Source: Ochrobactrum sp. BTU1 (GTDB taxonomy: Bacteria; Pseudomonadota; Alphaproteobacteria; Rhizobiales; Rhizobiaceae). Taken from it: a stretch of 64,000 nt of DNA. Position numbers and translations under genes: made by a program. This document shows, in pieces, positions 1 to 9,309 of the stretch. Within the stretch, counting starts at the first letter, position 1. Each line of letters starts with the position of its first letter. The stretch covers positions 712,001 to 776,000 of the forward strand of contig CP076355.1 of NCBI GenBank assembly GCA_018798825.1. The letters are read 5' to 3'. Below the pieces are notes generated by a model. That model was not told where the DNA came from and did no database searches. It worked only from the letters and a program-made list of their open reading frames with translations.

Positions 1-615
1 GCTCAGGCGCAACAGTCGACGCCCCCTGTTGCTCTCGAACAATACGAACGCCAATATTTTAATGATCTTGAATGGACTTTCATCCTCGCCGCTACGGCAA
101 GGTTGATCCCCTCTGACGGTGATGGCCCAGGCGCTATCGAAACCCGTGTTCCTGTATTCATCGACCTTCAGCTCGCTGGCGACTACGGTCGTGCAGACGA
201 CTGGTATATGGTCGGCCCTCATGACGCGTCTGCGGACCCGACACGCGGTTGGCAGACCCCGCTCAATCCTGCTCAGATCTATCGTCAGGCTATCCCAGCA
301 TTCAACGGTTGGTGCGAGCAGAAATATGGCGCTGCCTTCTCGGCACTCAATGCCGAGCAGCAGGACGCAGCGCTGACTTCCCTTCAGAAGGGTGAAGTTG
401 GTTTGCAGCCAGAACTGCGCGAGTTCTTCGGAATTCTTTTGCAGAACACCAAGGAAGGCTATTTTGCCGACCCGATGTATGGCGGCAATCACGGTATGCA
501 GTCGTGGAGCTATATCGGTTTTCCCGGTGCTCGCGGCAGCTACAAGGAATGGGTTGAGCGTTACAATGTTCGCTACCCATTAGGCCCGGTTTCGATCAAG
601 GGCGAGAGGGCTTAA
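1..615 (+). CDS. Gluconate 2-dehydrogenase subunit 3 family protein (FAD dehydrogenase small subunit), 5' partial
   Basis: The frame is open from base 1, so the gene begins outside the window; 204 codons are visible. A TTG at 103 could be read as a start, but coding continues upstream of it. The visible part matches the gluconate 2-dehydrogenase subunit 3 family, whose small subunit usually carries a Tat signal (here outside the window) and is exported together with the flavoprotein. A conserved-looking tail rich in Gly and aromatic residues (DPMYGGNHGMQSWSYIGFPG) lies at 469-528. The stop is followed 3 nt later by the ATG of the flavoprotein gene, and a triheme cytochrome follows, which is the standard three-gene order for these periplasmic, quinone-coupled dehydrogenases. 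The substrate cannot be read from this subunit. Confidence 0.85.
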   Translation, partial: AQAQQSTPPVALEQYERQYFNDLEWTFILAATARLIPSDGDGPGAIETRVPVFIDLQLAGDYGRADDWYMVGPHDASADPTRGWQTPLNPAQIYRQAIPAFNGWCEQKYGAAFSALNAEQQDAALTSLQKGEVGLQPELREFFGILLQNTKEGYFADPMYGGNHGMQSWSYIGFPGARGSYKEWVERYNVRYPLGPVSIKGERA

Positions 616-617
616 AA

Positions 618-2387
618 ATGGCACGTCAGGAAAAGAAAAAAGACGTGGTCATTGTTGGCCTCGGCTGGACAGGCGCGATTCTAGCTATGGAGTTGGCGCA
701 GGAAGGTCTTGAAATCGTCGCTCTTGAGCGCGGTCACGACCAGAACACCGTTCCGGATTTCAAATATCCGAACATGATCGATGAGCTGAAATACGGCGTG
801 CGCCTCAAGATGATGCAACGCGCAAGCCAGCAGACAGTTACAGTTCGCCGCAATGAGGGTGAAACCGCCCTGCCTTACCGCAGTTTCGGTTCGTTCCTTC
901 CGGGCAACGGTGTCGGCGGTGCCGGCACGCACTGGAACGGCCTGAACTGGCGCCCACAGGCAGAAGAACTGCGTCTTCGTTCGCATGTTCTAGAAAACTG
1001 GGGTGAGCAGATCATCCCGGAAGACATGCTTCTTGGCGACTATCCTGTGACCTATGACGAAATGGAACCGTTCTTCGACCGTTTCGAACGTGTTGCTGGT
1101 ATTTCCGGCAAGGCAGGTAATCTGAAGGGCCAGCTCGTTGAGGGCGGCAATCCTTTTGAAGGATGGCGCTCGAACGAATATCCGATGCCTCCAATGCACA
1201 CGACCTGGGATGGCCGCAAATTCGCCGACGCAGCAAAGGCCATGGGTTATCACCCGTTCCCGTCGCCGGGCGGCATCGCATCGACTGCCTATGTGAACGA
1301 ATATGGCATGCAGATGGGGCCGTGCAACCATTGCGGCTTCTGTGAGCGTTTCGGCTGCTACCAGTATTCGAAGTCATCGCCCCAGACAACCATTCTGGAT
1401 GCGCTCAAGCGTATGCCGAACTTCTCATACCGTACGGAATCTGAAGTTCTGCGTATCGAAATGGCACCGGACGGCAAGACTGCAACTGGCGTTACCTATT
1501 TTGACGACAAGACGCAGGAAGAAGTCTTCCAGCCAGCCGACATCGTCATCATGGCTTCGTTCCAACTCAACAACGTGCATTTGGCACTGCTTTCGGGCAT
1601 CGGCAAGCCTTACGATCCTGCAACGGGCGAGGGTGTGACTGGCCGTAACTACGCTTACCAGCTGACAGGCGGCGTGACACTCTTCTTCAAGAACGAAGAG
1701 TTCAACCCGTTCATTGGTACAGGGGCGAACGGCATGTGCATCGATGACTTCGGTGTAAACCAGATCGACTTTGGTCGTGAAGGCTTCATCGGTGGTGCTT
1801 ATTGGCGTTCGGGACAGACCAACGGCCAACCGATCCGAAGCATGACGCTTCCTTCGGGCACGCCTGGTTGGGGTGCAGGCTGGAAGAGCGCAATTGCTGA
1901 GTGGTATGGTCATTCGATGAACATCGGGACTCACGGTTCCGTTATGGCCTACAAGACCAACCATCTGGATCTTGATCCGACCTATAAAGACCCGCACGGC
2001 CGTCCACTGATGCGTATGACCTTCAACTGGAATCCGAACGATATCCGGATGACCCAGTTCATGAAGGGCAAGGCGGAAGAATTGGCCAAGACGATGAACC
2101 CGGACCTGATGCAGTCATCCTTCAAAAAGGAAGGAGCACAGTTTGACGTTCGTCCTTATCAGACGACGCATACGACGGGCGGGCACACCATGTCGGCTAA
2201 TCCGCGTGAAGGTGTGGTCAACCGCTTCTCGCAAGCGTGGGACAAGCATAACGTCTTCATGTTGGGTGCGGGTAACTTCGTGCAGAACACGCAGTATAAC
2301 CCGACTGGCCTGCTTGGTGGTCTGGCTTACTGGACTGCTCATGCGATCCGTACGCAGTATCTTTCCAATCCACGTCCGTTGGTTTGA
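618..2387 (+). CDS. GMC-family FAD dehydrogenase large subunit (gluconate/sugar dehydrogenase type)
   Basis: 589 aa. Residues ~11-20 hold the Rossmann FAD motif (VIVGLGWTGA). C236, C239, C242 and C247 form a CxxCxxCxxxxC cluster, matching the iron-sulfur cysteine region known in bacterial FAD-glucose dehydrogenase alpha subunits; the GMC C-terminal region contains the His-rich TTHTTGGH stretch and the NPT segment expected near the active-site His/Asn. There is no signal peptide of its own, which fits hitch-hiker export with the small subunit. It oxidises a polyol, sugar or sugar acid and passes electrons to the cytochrome subunit encoded next. Gluconate, 2-ketogluconate, sorbitol and glucose are all possible substrates; sequence alone does not decide. 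Confidence 0.88.
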   Translation: MARQEKKKDVVIVGLGWTGAILAMELAQEGLEIVALERGHDQNTVPDFKYPNMIDELKYGVRLKMMQRASQQTVTVRRNEGETALPYRSFGSFLPGNGVGGAGTHWNGLNWRPQAEELRLRSHVLENWGEQIIPEDMLLGDYPVTYDEMEPFFDRFERVAGISGKAGNLKGQLVEGGNPFEGWRSNEYPMPPMHTTWDGRKFADAAKAMGYHPFPSPGGIASTAYVNEYGMQMGPCNHCGFCERFGCYQYSKSSPQTTILDALKRMPNFSYRTESEVLRIEMAPDGKTATGVTYFDDKTQEEVFQPADIVIMASFQLNNVHLALLSGIGKPYDPATGEGVTGRNYAYQLTGGVTLFFKNEEFNPFIGTGANGMCIDDFGVNQIDFGREGFIGGAYWRSGQTNGQPIRSMTLPSGTPGWGAGWKSAIAEWYGHSMNIGTHGSVMAYKTNHLDLDPTYKDPHGRPLMRMTFNWNPNDIRMTQFMKGKAEELAKTMNPDLMQSSFKKEGAQFDVRPYQTTHTTGGHTMSANPREGVVNRFSQAWDKHNVFMLGAGNFVQNTQYNPTGLLGGLAYWTAHAIRTQYLSNPRPLV

Positions 2388-2398
2388 GGAGAATAGTG

Positions 2399-3751
2399 AT
2401 GAAAACTCTTCTTCGCATTATCGGCGTTCTGGTCGTCTTTGGAATTATCGCGTTTCTCGCATTCCTGTTTGTTCCGGTGCAACTGACCAAGTCAACACAA
2501 GAGCTTGCTGCTGATTGGAAGCCTGCAAAGGGGCAGGGCGAATATGTGATGTATGCTTCCGACTGTATGGCTTGCCATACGGCAGAAGGCGGCAAGTCGT
2601 TTGCCGGTGGCCGTGCGATTGCGAGCCCAATGGGCACGATCTGGACGACAAACATCACTCCGGACAAGGAAACTGGCATCGGCAACTGGACACTCGATCA
2701 GTTCCGCGCAGCGCTCTATGATGGCATTCGTGCCGATGGCGTGCATCTTTATCCCGCCATGCCTTACGAAAACTATCGTAAGCTGAACGAGGAAGATGTC
2801 CGCGCGCTTTACGACTACTTCATGCATGAAGTAGAGCCGGTGAAGAACGAAGTGCAGCAGACCGAACTCGGTTTTCCGTTCAACATGCGCTTCGGTATCC
2901 GCGCATGGAACTGGCTCGCTCTCAACAACAAGGCTGGCTTCACGCCCGCCGGTAAGAACGAAGTTCAGGAACGTGGCCAGTATCTGGTTGAAGGTGCAGC
3001 CCACTGTGCTGCCTGCCACAGCCCGCGCAATGCTTTGATGGCGCAGGACGGCGTTCAGGTTGGCGACAAGACCTTCCTTACGGGTGGTGTCGTCGACGGC
3101 TGGAATGCACCTTCGTTGCGTGGCCCACAGTCGGCACCTCAGAAGTGGTCCGTTGAGGAAATGGCTTCCTATCTCGCAACCGGTCGTAATTCCCATTCGA
3201 CCGCAAACGGCGAAATGGGTCTGGCAGTCGAGCAATCGTTCCAGCACCTGACTGATGCTGATACTCTGGCGATTGCTGCTTTCCTAAAGGGTATCGATGG
3301 CGCAGCTGTCGAAGTTCCTGAGAATTTTGCAGTCAAGGCACCGACGGCACTTCCAGCCGCTCCGGCAGATGCCGCGGGTGAAGAGACTGCAAAGTTGCTG
3401 ACTGAAGCATCTCCGAACATGCCAGTCGGCGCACGTCTTTACCTCGACAACTGCGCTGCATGTCACTTTGTGACAGGCAAGGGTGCTCCTGGCATCTTCC
3501 CGGAACTAGCAGCTAATGATCTGGTCACGGGTTCGGAAGTGAAGCCGTTGGTCTCGATCATTCTGCATGGTGCAGAAGTGCCTTCGACCGAGAAGCGTCC
3601 TATGCGTCTGGTAATGCAGGGCTATGCCGATCGTCTGACGGATGATGAAGTTGCTCAGCTAGCAACTTTTGTTCGCTCGGCTTGGGGCAACAAGGCTGAT
3701 GCCGTATCTGCTGCTGAGGTTGCCAAGGTCCGCAATCAAGCTTCGCACTGA
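2399..3751 (+). CDS. Triheme c-type cytochrome subunit of the FAD dehydrogenase
   Basis: 450 aa from ATG 2399, chosen over an in-frame TTG at 2384 because GAGGAG at 2386-2391 sits 7 nt upstream. Residues ~3-25 are an uncleaved or cleavable hydrophobic leader (IIGVLVVFGIIAFLAFLF). Three CxxCH heme c sites occur at C56 (CMACH), C203 (CAACH) and C352 (CAACH), spaced ~150 residues apart as in the alcohol/gluconate dehydrogenase cytochrome family. It takes electrons from the GMC flavoprotein and delivers them to ubiquinone or a terminal oxidase in the periplasm. It is the last gene before a strong terminator, so the complex forms one transcription unit. Confidence 0.9.
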   Translation: MKTLLRIIGVLVVFGIIAFLAFLFVPVQLTKSTQELAADWKPAKGQGEYVMYASDCMACHTAEGGKSFAGGRAIASPMGTIWTTNITPDKETGIGNWTLDQFRAALYDGIRADGVHLYPAMPYENYRKLNEEDVRALYDYFMHEVEPVKNEVQQTELGFPFNMRFGIRAWNWLALNNKAGFTPAGKNEVQERGQYLVEGAAHCAACHSPRNALMAQDGVQVGDKTFLTGGVVDGWNAPSLRGPQSAPQKWSVEEMASYLATGRNSHSTANGEMGLAVEQSFQHLTDADTLAIAAFLKGIDGAAVEVPENFAVKAPTALPAAPADAAGEETAKLLTEASPNMPVGARLYLDNCAACHFVTGKGAPGIFPELAANDLVTGSEVKPLVSIILHGAEVPSTEKRPMRLVMQGYADRLTDDEVAQLATFVRSAWGNKADAVSAAEVAKVRNQASH

Positions 3752-3820
3752 TTGCATCAGGAGAAAACTGCGGGATTTATACTCCGCCGTTTTGCTTAAC
3801 GACTGAAATTTAGACATAAA

Positions 3821-3849
3821 AATACCCCCGCGTTAGACGCGGGGGTATT
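3821..3849. terminator. Bidirectional intrinsic terminator
   Basis: A perfect 13-bp stem (3821-3833 pairs with 3837-3849), loop TAG, flanked by an A-run on the left and a T-run on the right. It sits between the stop of the cytochrome gene (+, 3751) and the stop of the hydrolase gene (-, 3869), so it can end both converging transcripts. Confidence 0.92.
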
Positions 3850-3868
3850 TTTTGTCGAGCATTATGGA

Positions 3869-5875
3869 CTAGAGATGATCGCGCGCGATGGTCTGGTTCC
3901 ATTCGCGGGTCTTGACCGCCTCGCCATTTTCCTTGGCCGTCAGAACGCCGGAAATATAGAAGTTTTCGGCATCGGAATGCATCTTGGTGGTGCTTTCAAT
4001 GTCGATCATCCAGCCTTCGCGGCCCATTTGATAGGCCTGTGTCAGCACATAAGACGCCGATAGCGGATCATTGTCATTGATGCGCAGTTCACGCTTGAGG
4101 CTATGACTCAATTGCGTACCGAGATCGTCAAAGCGCAAGATGCCTTCGCCGAACAAGCCGCCAATGCCTTCCGTCACATAGAGCGTTTCGCCAGTGACGT
4201 GATCCTGTTCGGTCCAGCGGCGCACGCTGCCCGGATCAAGCTGGGTCATCGGTGTTGCCGGACCATGCGCAGGCTTCTGGAAGGAAACATTAGCATCGTC
4301 GGCAGATGGCTGACGCACAGGCAGATCGAGAACCGATGAAGCGGTGTCGAGCGTCAGTGTCACGCTCTTAGGCGATGGCCAGACCATCGGCCAGTAGCCG
4401 GTTGCAACCGAAAGACGGATGCGATGACCCTTCTTGAAGCTGTAACCGCTATCGTTGAGCTTGATCGCGATTTCATAGGTTTTGCCCGGCACCAGCATTT
4501 CTGGCTTGTCATGTCCGTTGATGTGGTTGAGGTTGAAGACCTGATAGCTGACGCGGGTGATACGGCCATCCGGCAGAATATCACTGAGACGTAGCGAAAT
4601 TTGTGCAACCGGCTGATCGACGGTAAATGTCAGGCGTGCAACTGGCGCGCCGAGAATTTCGAGGTCTTCGGCGAGAACAGCGGTATCGAAGTTGAGCGAG
4701 CCGCCATCGTCAAGACGCTGATCCGTTGGGTGTTCGCCAGGGCAACCCGTCGCCATCCATTCGCCACCGGCCTTGCCGTGGCTGTTTGGCGAGGAGATCG
4801 ACAATATGCCCTTGGCTGCATCAGCTTTGCCCAGCGTGCGGTCAGCACCCAGCGCGAAAGGCTTCGGCGTGATTTCGGTCGATGGCCAGTTCTGTTCGCC
4901 GACCCAGCGGCCATTGGTGAAATCGCGTGAGCCGGTTGGTTCGATTGTATCGCAGAGATAGGCGCGCAGTTTCGGCTCGTCCATAACGCCGGTCTCTATG
5001 CCCTTAAGCCACTGGTCCCACCAGCGCACCGCTTCCTGCAGGAAACCGATTGCGGGACCCGGCAGGCCGTCCTGCGGATAGACATGGCCCCAAGGACCGA
5101 TAATGCCGCGGGCAGGGACCTGAAGGTTTTCGAGCAGGCGCGGAACAGCATTGGTGTAGCTGTCGGCCCATGCGCCGATTGTGAGAACCGGGCACTGGAT
5201 TGCAGACCAATCTTCGCAGACCGAGCCATGCTTCCAATATTCATCGTAATGCTGGTGTTCGAGCCAGAGGGCAGGGAAGAACGGCAGGCGTTCCAGACGT
5301 TCAATCCATGCATCGCGCCAGCCAGCGCCCACAATCGCCGGATCTAGCGGACGCGACTGATAAGCTAGCATGATCGTGCCCCACCACAGATTATCGTTGA
5401 GCAACAGGCCGCCCATGTAGTGGATGTCGTCGCGGAAACGGTCGTCAGTTGAATAGGCGGTGATGATCGCCTTCAATGCTGGCGGACGGCAGGCTGCAAC
5501 CTGAAGGCCGTTGAAGCCACCCCAGCTCTTGCCCATCATGCCGACATTGCCGCTGCACCAAGGCTGCGCCGCAATCCAGGCAATGACTTCGAGCGCATCG
5601 TCCTGTTCCTGCTGGATATATTCGTCGGCCATGTGGCCATCAGATTCACCCGTGCCGCGCATGTCAACGCGGATCGCGGCATAGCCATTCTGCGCGAAGT
5701 AGCCATGCATTGGTTCATCGCGGCCACGCGTGCCGTCGCGCTTGCGGTAGGGAATATATTCGAGCACGGCAGGCACGGGATTTTCCTCGGCGCCTTCAGG
5801 CAGCCACAGGCGCGCACCAAGACGGGTGCCATCCTTGAGAGTGATCCACAGATGCTCGGTGACGTTTACGGTCAT
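3869..5875 (-). CDS. CocE/NonD family serine hydrolase (X-Pro dipeptidyl-peptidase / acylase type)
   Basis: 668 aa from ATG 5875. A TTG seven codons upstream is possible, but GGAA sits 6 nt before the ATG. The N-terminal half is an alpha/beta hydrolase with the nucleophile elbow GKSWGG (Ser117) and a VDMRGTGES block typical of CocE. The C-terminal ~230 residues form the X-Pro dipeptidyl-peptidase-type jelly-roll domain (ISLRLSDILPDGRITRVS). There is no signal peptide, so it is cytoplasmic. It follows the ABC importer genes on the same strand, 58 bp after the ATPase stop, which suggests it hydrolyses the imported compound (an amide, ester or proline-containing peptide). The exact substrate is unknown; members range from cocaine esterase to cephalosporin acylase. 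Confidence 0.85.
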   Translation of the reverse strand: MTVNVTEHLWITLKDGTRLGARLWLPEGAEENPVPAVLEYIPYRKRDGTRGRDEPMHGYFAQNGYAAIRVDMRGTGESDGHMADEYIQQEQDDALEVIAWIAAQPWCSGNVGMMGKSWGGFNGLQVAACRPPALKAIITAYSTDDRFRDDIHYMGGLLLNDNLWWGTIMLAYQSRPLDPAIVGAGWRDAWIERLERLPFFPALWLEHQHYDEYWKHGSVCEDWSAIQCPVLTIGAWADSYTNAVPRLLENLQVPARGIIGPWGHVYPQDGLPGPAIGFLQEAVRWWDQWLKGIETGVMDEPKLRAYLCDTIEPTGSRDFTNGRWVGEQNWPSTEITPKPFALGADRTLGKADAAKGILSISSPNSHGKAGGEWMATGCPGEHPTDQRLDDGGSLNFDTAVLAEDLEILGAPVARLTFTVDQPVAQISLRLSDILPDGRITRVSYQVFNLNHINGHDKPEMLVPGKTYEIAIKLNDSGYSFKKGHRIRLSVATGYWPMVWPSPKSVTLTLDTASSVLDLPVRQPSADDANVSFQKPAHGPATPMTQLDPGSVRRWTEQDHVTGETLYVTEGIGGLFGEGILRFDDLGTQLSHSLKRELRINDNDPLSASYVLTQAYQMGREGWMIDIESTTKMHSDAENFYISGVLTAKENGEAVKTREWNQTIARDHL

Positions 5876-5933
5876 GATCGGTTCCAATTTGAACAAGGAA
5901 AAGCCGGTGCGGCATTAGCGCCGCATCGGTAGT

Positions 5934-7541
5934 TTAACTGGCGGCACGTGCCTTCAGGATGTCGTCCAGCCAGTTGCGGCGCAGCTCCGGAACGGATGTG
6001 ATGAGCTGCTCCGTATAGGGCTCATAAGGCGGCTCGAAGATTGCCTTCGTGGTGCCGGTTTCGACCACCTTGCCCTTCTGCATCACCATGGTGCGGTCGG
6101 CGAGCCGGCGTACGACGCCAAGGTCGTGGGTAATGAAGAGATATGACACTTGCAATTCATCCTGCAGTTTACGCAGGAGCCTGAGAATTTCTTCAGCGAC
6201 GAGCGGGTCAAGCGCTGAAGTGACTTCATCGCAGATGATAAGATCAGGCTTTGCTGCAAGCGCGCGTGCGATACAAACGCGCTGTTTCTGTCCGCCCGAA
6301 AGGGCACCCGGCAGGCGGTCTGCAAAGTCGACAGGTAGGCCGATGAGTTCAAGCAGGCGCTTGACCTCGACCTCGCGCTGATCTTCATTCATGCCGAAAT
6401 AGAACTTCATCGGGCGACCGATGATTTCACCAACGGTCTGGCGTGGGTTCAATGCCACGTCAGGGAGCTGGTAAACGAGCTGAATACGACGCAATTCTTC
6501 GCGCGAACGCTTTTTGTAGTTCGCTTCGAGCCGCTGTCCGGCAAGGGTGATGATGCCGCTAGAATGCGGTGGCAGACCTGCAATCACACGCGCAAGCGTT
6601 GATTTGCCGGAACCGGATTCACCCACTACCGCAAGCGTTTCTCCACGACGGATGTAGCAGCCCACATCGGTCAGAACGAGTTTCTTGCCGTAATAAGCAG
6701 TCGCGTTTTTCACTTCGAGCAGGATTTCGCCAGTCTTGTGTTCGGCCTGTTCACCCGAAATGCTGGCTTCACGCTCAGACACCAGACGCTGGGTATATTC
6801 CTGCTTTGGCGCTTCGAGAATTTGCTCCGAAGAGCCAAGTTCAACCATCTTGCCATGACGCAGAACCATGATGCGGTCGGCGATCTGCGCCACGACTGCA
6901 AGGTCATGCGTGATGTAAAGGGCGGCAGTGTTGTAACGCTGGATCAGGCTGCGCAGGAGTGCGAGCACTTCGATCTGCGTTGTCACGTCAAGTGCGGTGG
7001 TCGGCTCGTCCAGCACCAGAATATCCGGGCGGCAGGACATGGCCATGGCAACCATAGCTCGCTGCAACTGACCACCGGAAACCTGATGCGGATAGCGATC
7101 GCCAAAGGTGTCGGCATCGGGAAGCTGCAATGTATGCAGCAGTTCCAGCATCCATGCTTTTGCTTCGGCTTTGGTCATGAGGCCGTGATAGAGCGGGCCT
7201 TCCATGATCTGATCGCCAATGCGGTGTGCAGGGTTAAACGACGCTGCCGCACTCTGCGCCACATAGGCGATACGTGCGCCACGGGCCTTTTCACGGGTTT
7301 CGCGGGTGCCGTCCATCAGCGAAATATCGTCAACGACAATTGTGCCTTCAGCGATTCTACAACCGCCGCGACCATAGCCCATGGCTGCAAGCCCAATGGT
7401 GGATTTACCAGCGCCAGACTCGCCGATAAGACCAAGCACTTCACCACGCTTCAGCGTCACATCGACATGATCAACAAGCGTTGCGTCATTGGGGGCTTTG
7501 ACGACGAGGTCGGAGATTGAAAGAACGATATCCTTGCTCAT
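5934..7541 (-). CDS. Peptide-type ABC transporter, fused double ATP-binding protein (DppD-DppF-like)
   Basis: 535 aa with two complete ABC cassettes in tandem. The first has Walker A GESGAGKS at ~41-48, signature VSGGQLQR and Walker B ILVLDEP. The second has Walker A GESGSGKS at ~305, signature LSGGQKQR and Walker B LIICDEV. In most bacteria these are two genes (DppD, DppF); the fusion is common in Rhizobiales. It powers uptake through the two adjacent permeases. The start overlaps the DppC-type permease stop by 4 nt (7538-7541), showing translational coupling. Confidence 0.93.
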   Translation of the reverse strand: MSKDIVLSISDLVVKAPNDATLVDHVDVTLKRGEVLGLIGESGAGKSTIGLAAMGYGRGGCRIAEGTIVVDDISLMDGTRETREKARGARIAYVAQSAAASFNPAHRIGDQIMEGPLYHGLMTKAEAKAWMLELLHTLQLPDADTFGDRYPHQVSGGQLQRAMVAMAMSCRPDILVLDEPTTALDVTTQIEVLALLRSLIQRYNTAALYITHDLAVVAQIADRIMVLRHGKMVELGSSEQILEAPKQEYTQRLVSEREASISGEQAEHKTGEILLEVKNATAYYGKKLVLTDVGCYIRRGETLAVVGESGSGKSTLARVIAGLPPHSSGIITLAGQRLEANYKKRSREELRRIQLVYQLPDVALNPRQTVGEIIGRPMKFYFGMNEDQREVEVKRLLELIGLPVDFADRLPGALSGGQKQRVCIARALAAKPDLIICDEVTSALDPLVAEEILRLLRKLQDELQVSYLFITHDLGVVRRLADRTMVMQKGKVVETGTTKAIFEPPYEPYTEQLITSVPELRRNWLDDILKARAAS

Positions 7542-8365
7542 CGATCAGCTCCCTGCGTAGTCGTGCGCCCGGCCAGAAGCCAGTCAACAACGAGGTTGAC
7601 TCCAACGGTGAGGATGGCGATTGCAGCCGCCGGGAAAAGCGGTGCATAAAGGCCGTAGAGAATAGCCTGCTGGTTGTCCTTCACCATGCCGCCCCAATCC
7701 GCAAATGGCGGCTGGATGCCAAGGCCAAGAAACGACAGGCCTGCAACGAAGAGGAAGGTGAAGCAGAAACGCAGACCAAATTCCGCAATCAGCGGTGGCA
7801 GCGTATTCGGCAGAATTTCACGCGAGATCAGCCAGCCGAGGCCTTCGCCGCGAAGACGGGCCGTTTCGGCATATTCCAGCACATTCACGCCCTGCGCCAC
7901 AATACGCGCTAGACGGAACACGCGGGTGGAATCGAGCAATGCGATGGTGATAATCAGAACCGGCAGCGACGAGCCGAGCGCCTGAAGAATGACGAGTGCC
8001 GAAATGAGCACGGGAATGCACATGACGGTATCGACAATGCGCGACAGTACCGTATCGACCCAGCCGCCGAAAATGGCGGCGAGGAAGCCGAGCGGCACGC
8101 CGACGCTGAACGACAGGAGCGATGCTGCGAGCGAGACGCCGATTGACATCTGCGCACCAAAAAGCAGGCGAGAGAGCATGTCGCGGCCATTCTGATCAAG
8201 ACCGAACCAGAACTGTGCCGATGGCGGATCAAACGGTGCGCCGACGATTTCTTCCTGACCATAAGGCGCGATCAACGGGCCAAACAGGAACATCAAAAGG
8301 CACAGTGTGACGATGGTGAGACCAACCCACGCCGTCAACGGAATTGATTTTTTCATCTTATTCAT
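7538..8365 (-). CDS. Peptide-type ABC transporter permease (DppC-like)
   Basis: 275 aa inner-membrane permease, BPD_transp_1 fold. It has an N-terminal membrane segment, the QNGRDMLSRL segment typical of DppC/OppC, several hydrophobic helices and a cytoplasmic EAA-like loop (REILPNTLPPLIAEFG) that contacts the ATPase. Both ends overlap neighbours by 4 nt (ATPase downstream, DppB-type permease upstream), so it is part of a tight operon. The substrate class (di/oligopeptide or nickel-like) is inferred from family only. Confidence 0.92.
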   Translation of the reverse strand: MNKMKKSIPLTAWVGLTIVTLCLLMFLFGPLIAPYGQEEIVGAPFDPPSAQFWFGLDQNGRDMLSRLLFGAQMSIGVSLAASLLSFSVGVPLGFLAAIFGGWVDTVLSRIVDTVMCIPVLISALVILQALGSSLPVLIITIALLDSTRVFRLARIVAQGVNVLEYAETARLRGEGLGWLISREILPNTLPPLIAEFGLRFCFTFLFVAGLSFLGLGIQPPFADWGGMVKDNQQAILYGLYAPLFPAAAIAILTVGVNLVVDWLLAGRTTTQGADR

Positions 8366-9309
8366 CGTGGGTGCCTCAGGCGCGGATTGAGCGCGATGGC
8401 AGCGACATCGGCGATGATATTGAGAATGACATAGGCAGCACCGAAGACGAGAGCCGCAGCCTGCACGAGCGGAAGGTCACGCTTGGAAACAGCATCAACC
8501 ATGAAGCGGCCAAGGCCGTTATAGTTGAACACGGCTTCGACAAGCACCACACCGGTGATGAGGTAAGCGATGTTGAACGCCACCACATTGACGATAGGCG
8601 CCGCCGCATTTGGCAAAGCGTGCTTGGTCACGACGCGCTTGGTGCGCAGACCCTTGAGATATGCGGTTTCGACATAGGCTTGATCCATAACCGACAAAAC
8701 GGCGGTACGTGTCATACGCATCATCTGCGCGACGGTCACGAGAACCAACGTTAGTGCGGGCAGAGCAGTGGCCTGCACCCATTCGAGGAAGGTCATGCCA
8801 TCATAGGTGTCGGCAAGGCTCGGCAATAGATTAAAGCGGATCGACAAAAACAATATCAATAACAGGCCCAGGAAATACTCAGGCAGAGAGACAAAAGCCA
8901 GCGCTACGATATTGATAACACGATCAAAAATGCCGCCGCGCTTTACCGCAGTGATAAGGCCAAGGAGAATTGCAATAGGAACGCTGATGACCGCTGCAAA
9001 GGCTGCAAGTGCCATCGTATTCCAGAAACGCGGCCACAAAAGATCGGCCACCGGCTGCTGGTTGGCAAGCGAAGTACCGAGATCACCAGTCACAAAACCA
9101 GCAAGCCACGCAAAATAGCGTGCGAGGACCGGTTGATTGAGACCAAGGCTTTCGCGCAGCGTCGCAAGCGCTTCCGGCGTGGCATTCTGGCCGAGAATGG
9201 CTGACGCCACGTCACCCGGCAAGATCTGCGTGCCGGCGAAAATCAACGCCGATACGAGGAACAGCGTGAGGAGCCCGAGCCCCACACGCTTGAGAATTAG
9301 AACGAACAT
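8362..9309 (-). CDS. Peptide-type ABC transporter permease (DppB-like)
   Basis: 315 aa inner-membrane protein. It begins with a hydrophobic helix (VGLGLLTLFLVSALIF), then the ILPGDVA motif typical of DppB/OppB. The EAA loop (KGLRTKRVVTKHALPNAAAP) lies near residue 220. It pairs with the DppC-like permease to form the channel. It starts directly after the stop of the binding protein gene (9310) with no spacer and overlaps the next gene by 4 nt. Confidence 0.92.
   Translation of the reverse strand: MFVLILKRVGLGLLTLFLVSALIFAGTQILPGDVASAILGQNATPEALATLRESLGLNQPVLARYFAWLAGFVTGDLGTSLANQQPVADLLWPRFWNTMALAAFAAVISVPIAILLGLITAVKRGGIFDRVINIVALAFVSLPEYFLGLLLILFLSIRFNLLPSLADTYDGMTFLEWVQATALPALTLVLVTVAQMMRMTRTAVLSVMDQAYVETAYLKGLRTKRVVTKHALPNAAAPIVNVVAFNIAYLITGVVLVEAVFNYNGLGRFMVDAVSKRDLPLVQAAALVFGAAYVILNIIADVAAIALNPRLRHPR

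Noticed and set aside
6738..7520. 260-codon plus-strand ORF antisense to the fused ATPase
   Set aside because: Mirror of a conserved ABC domain; no independent evidence.
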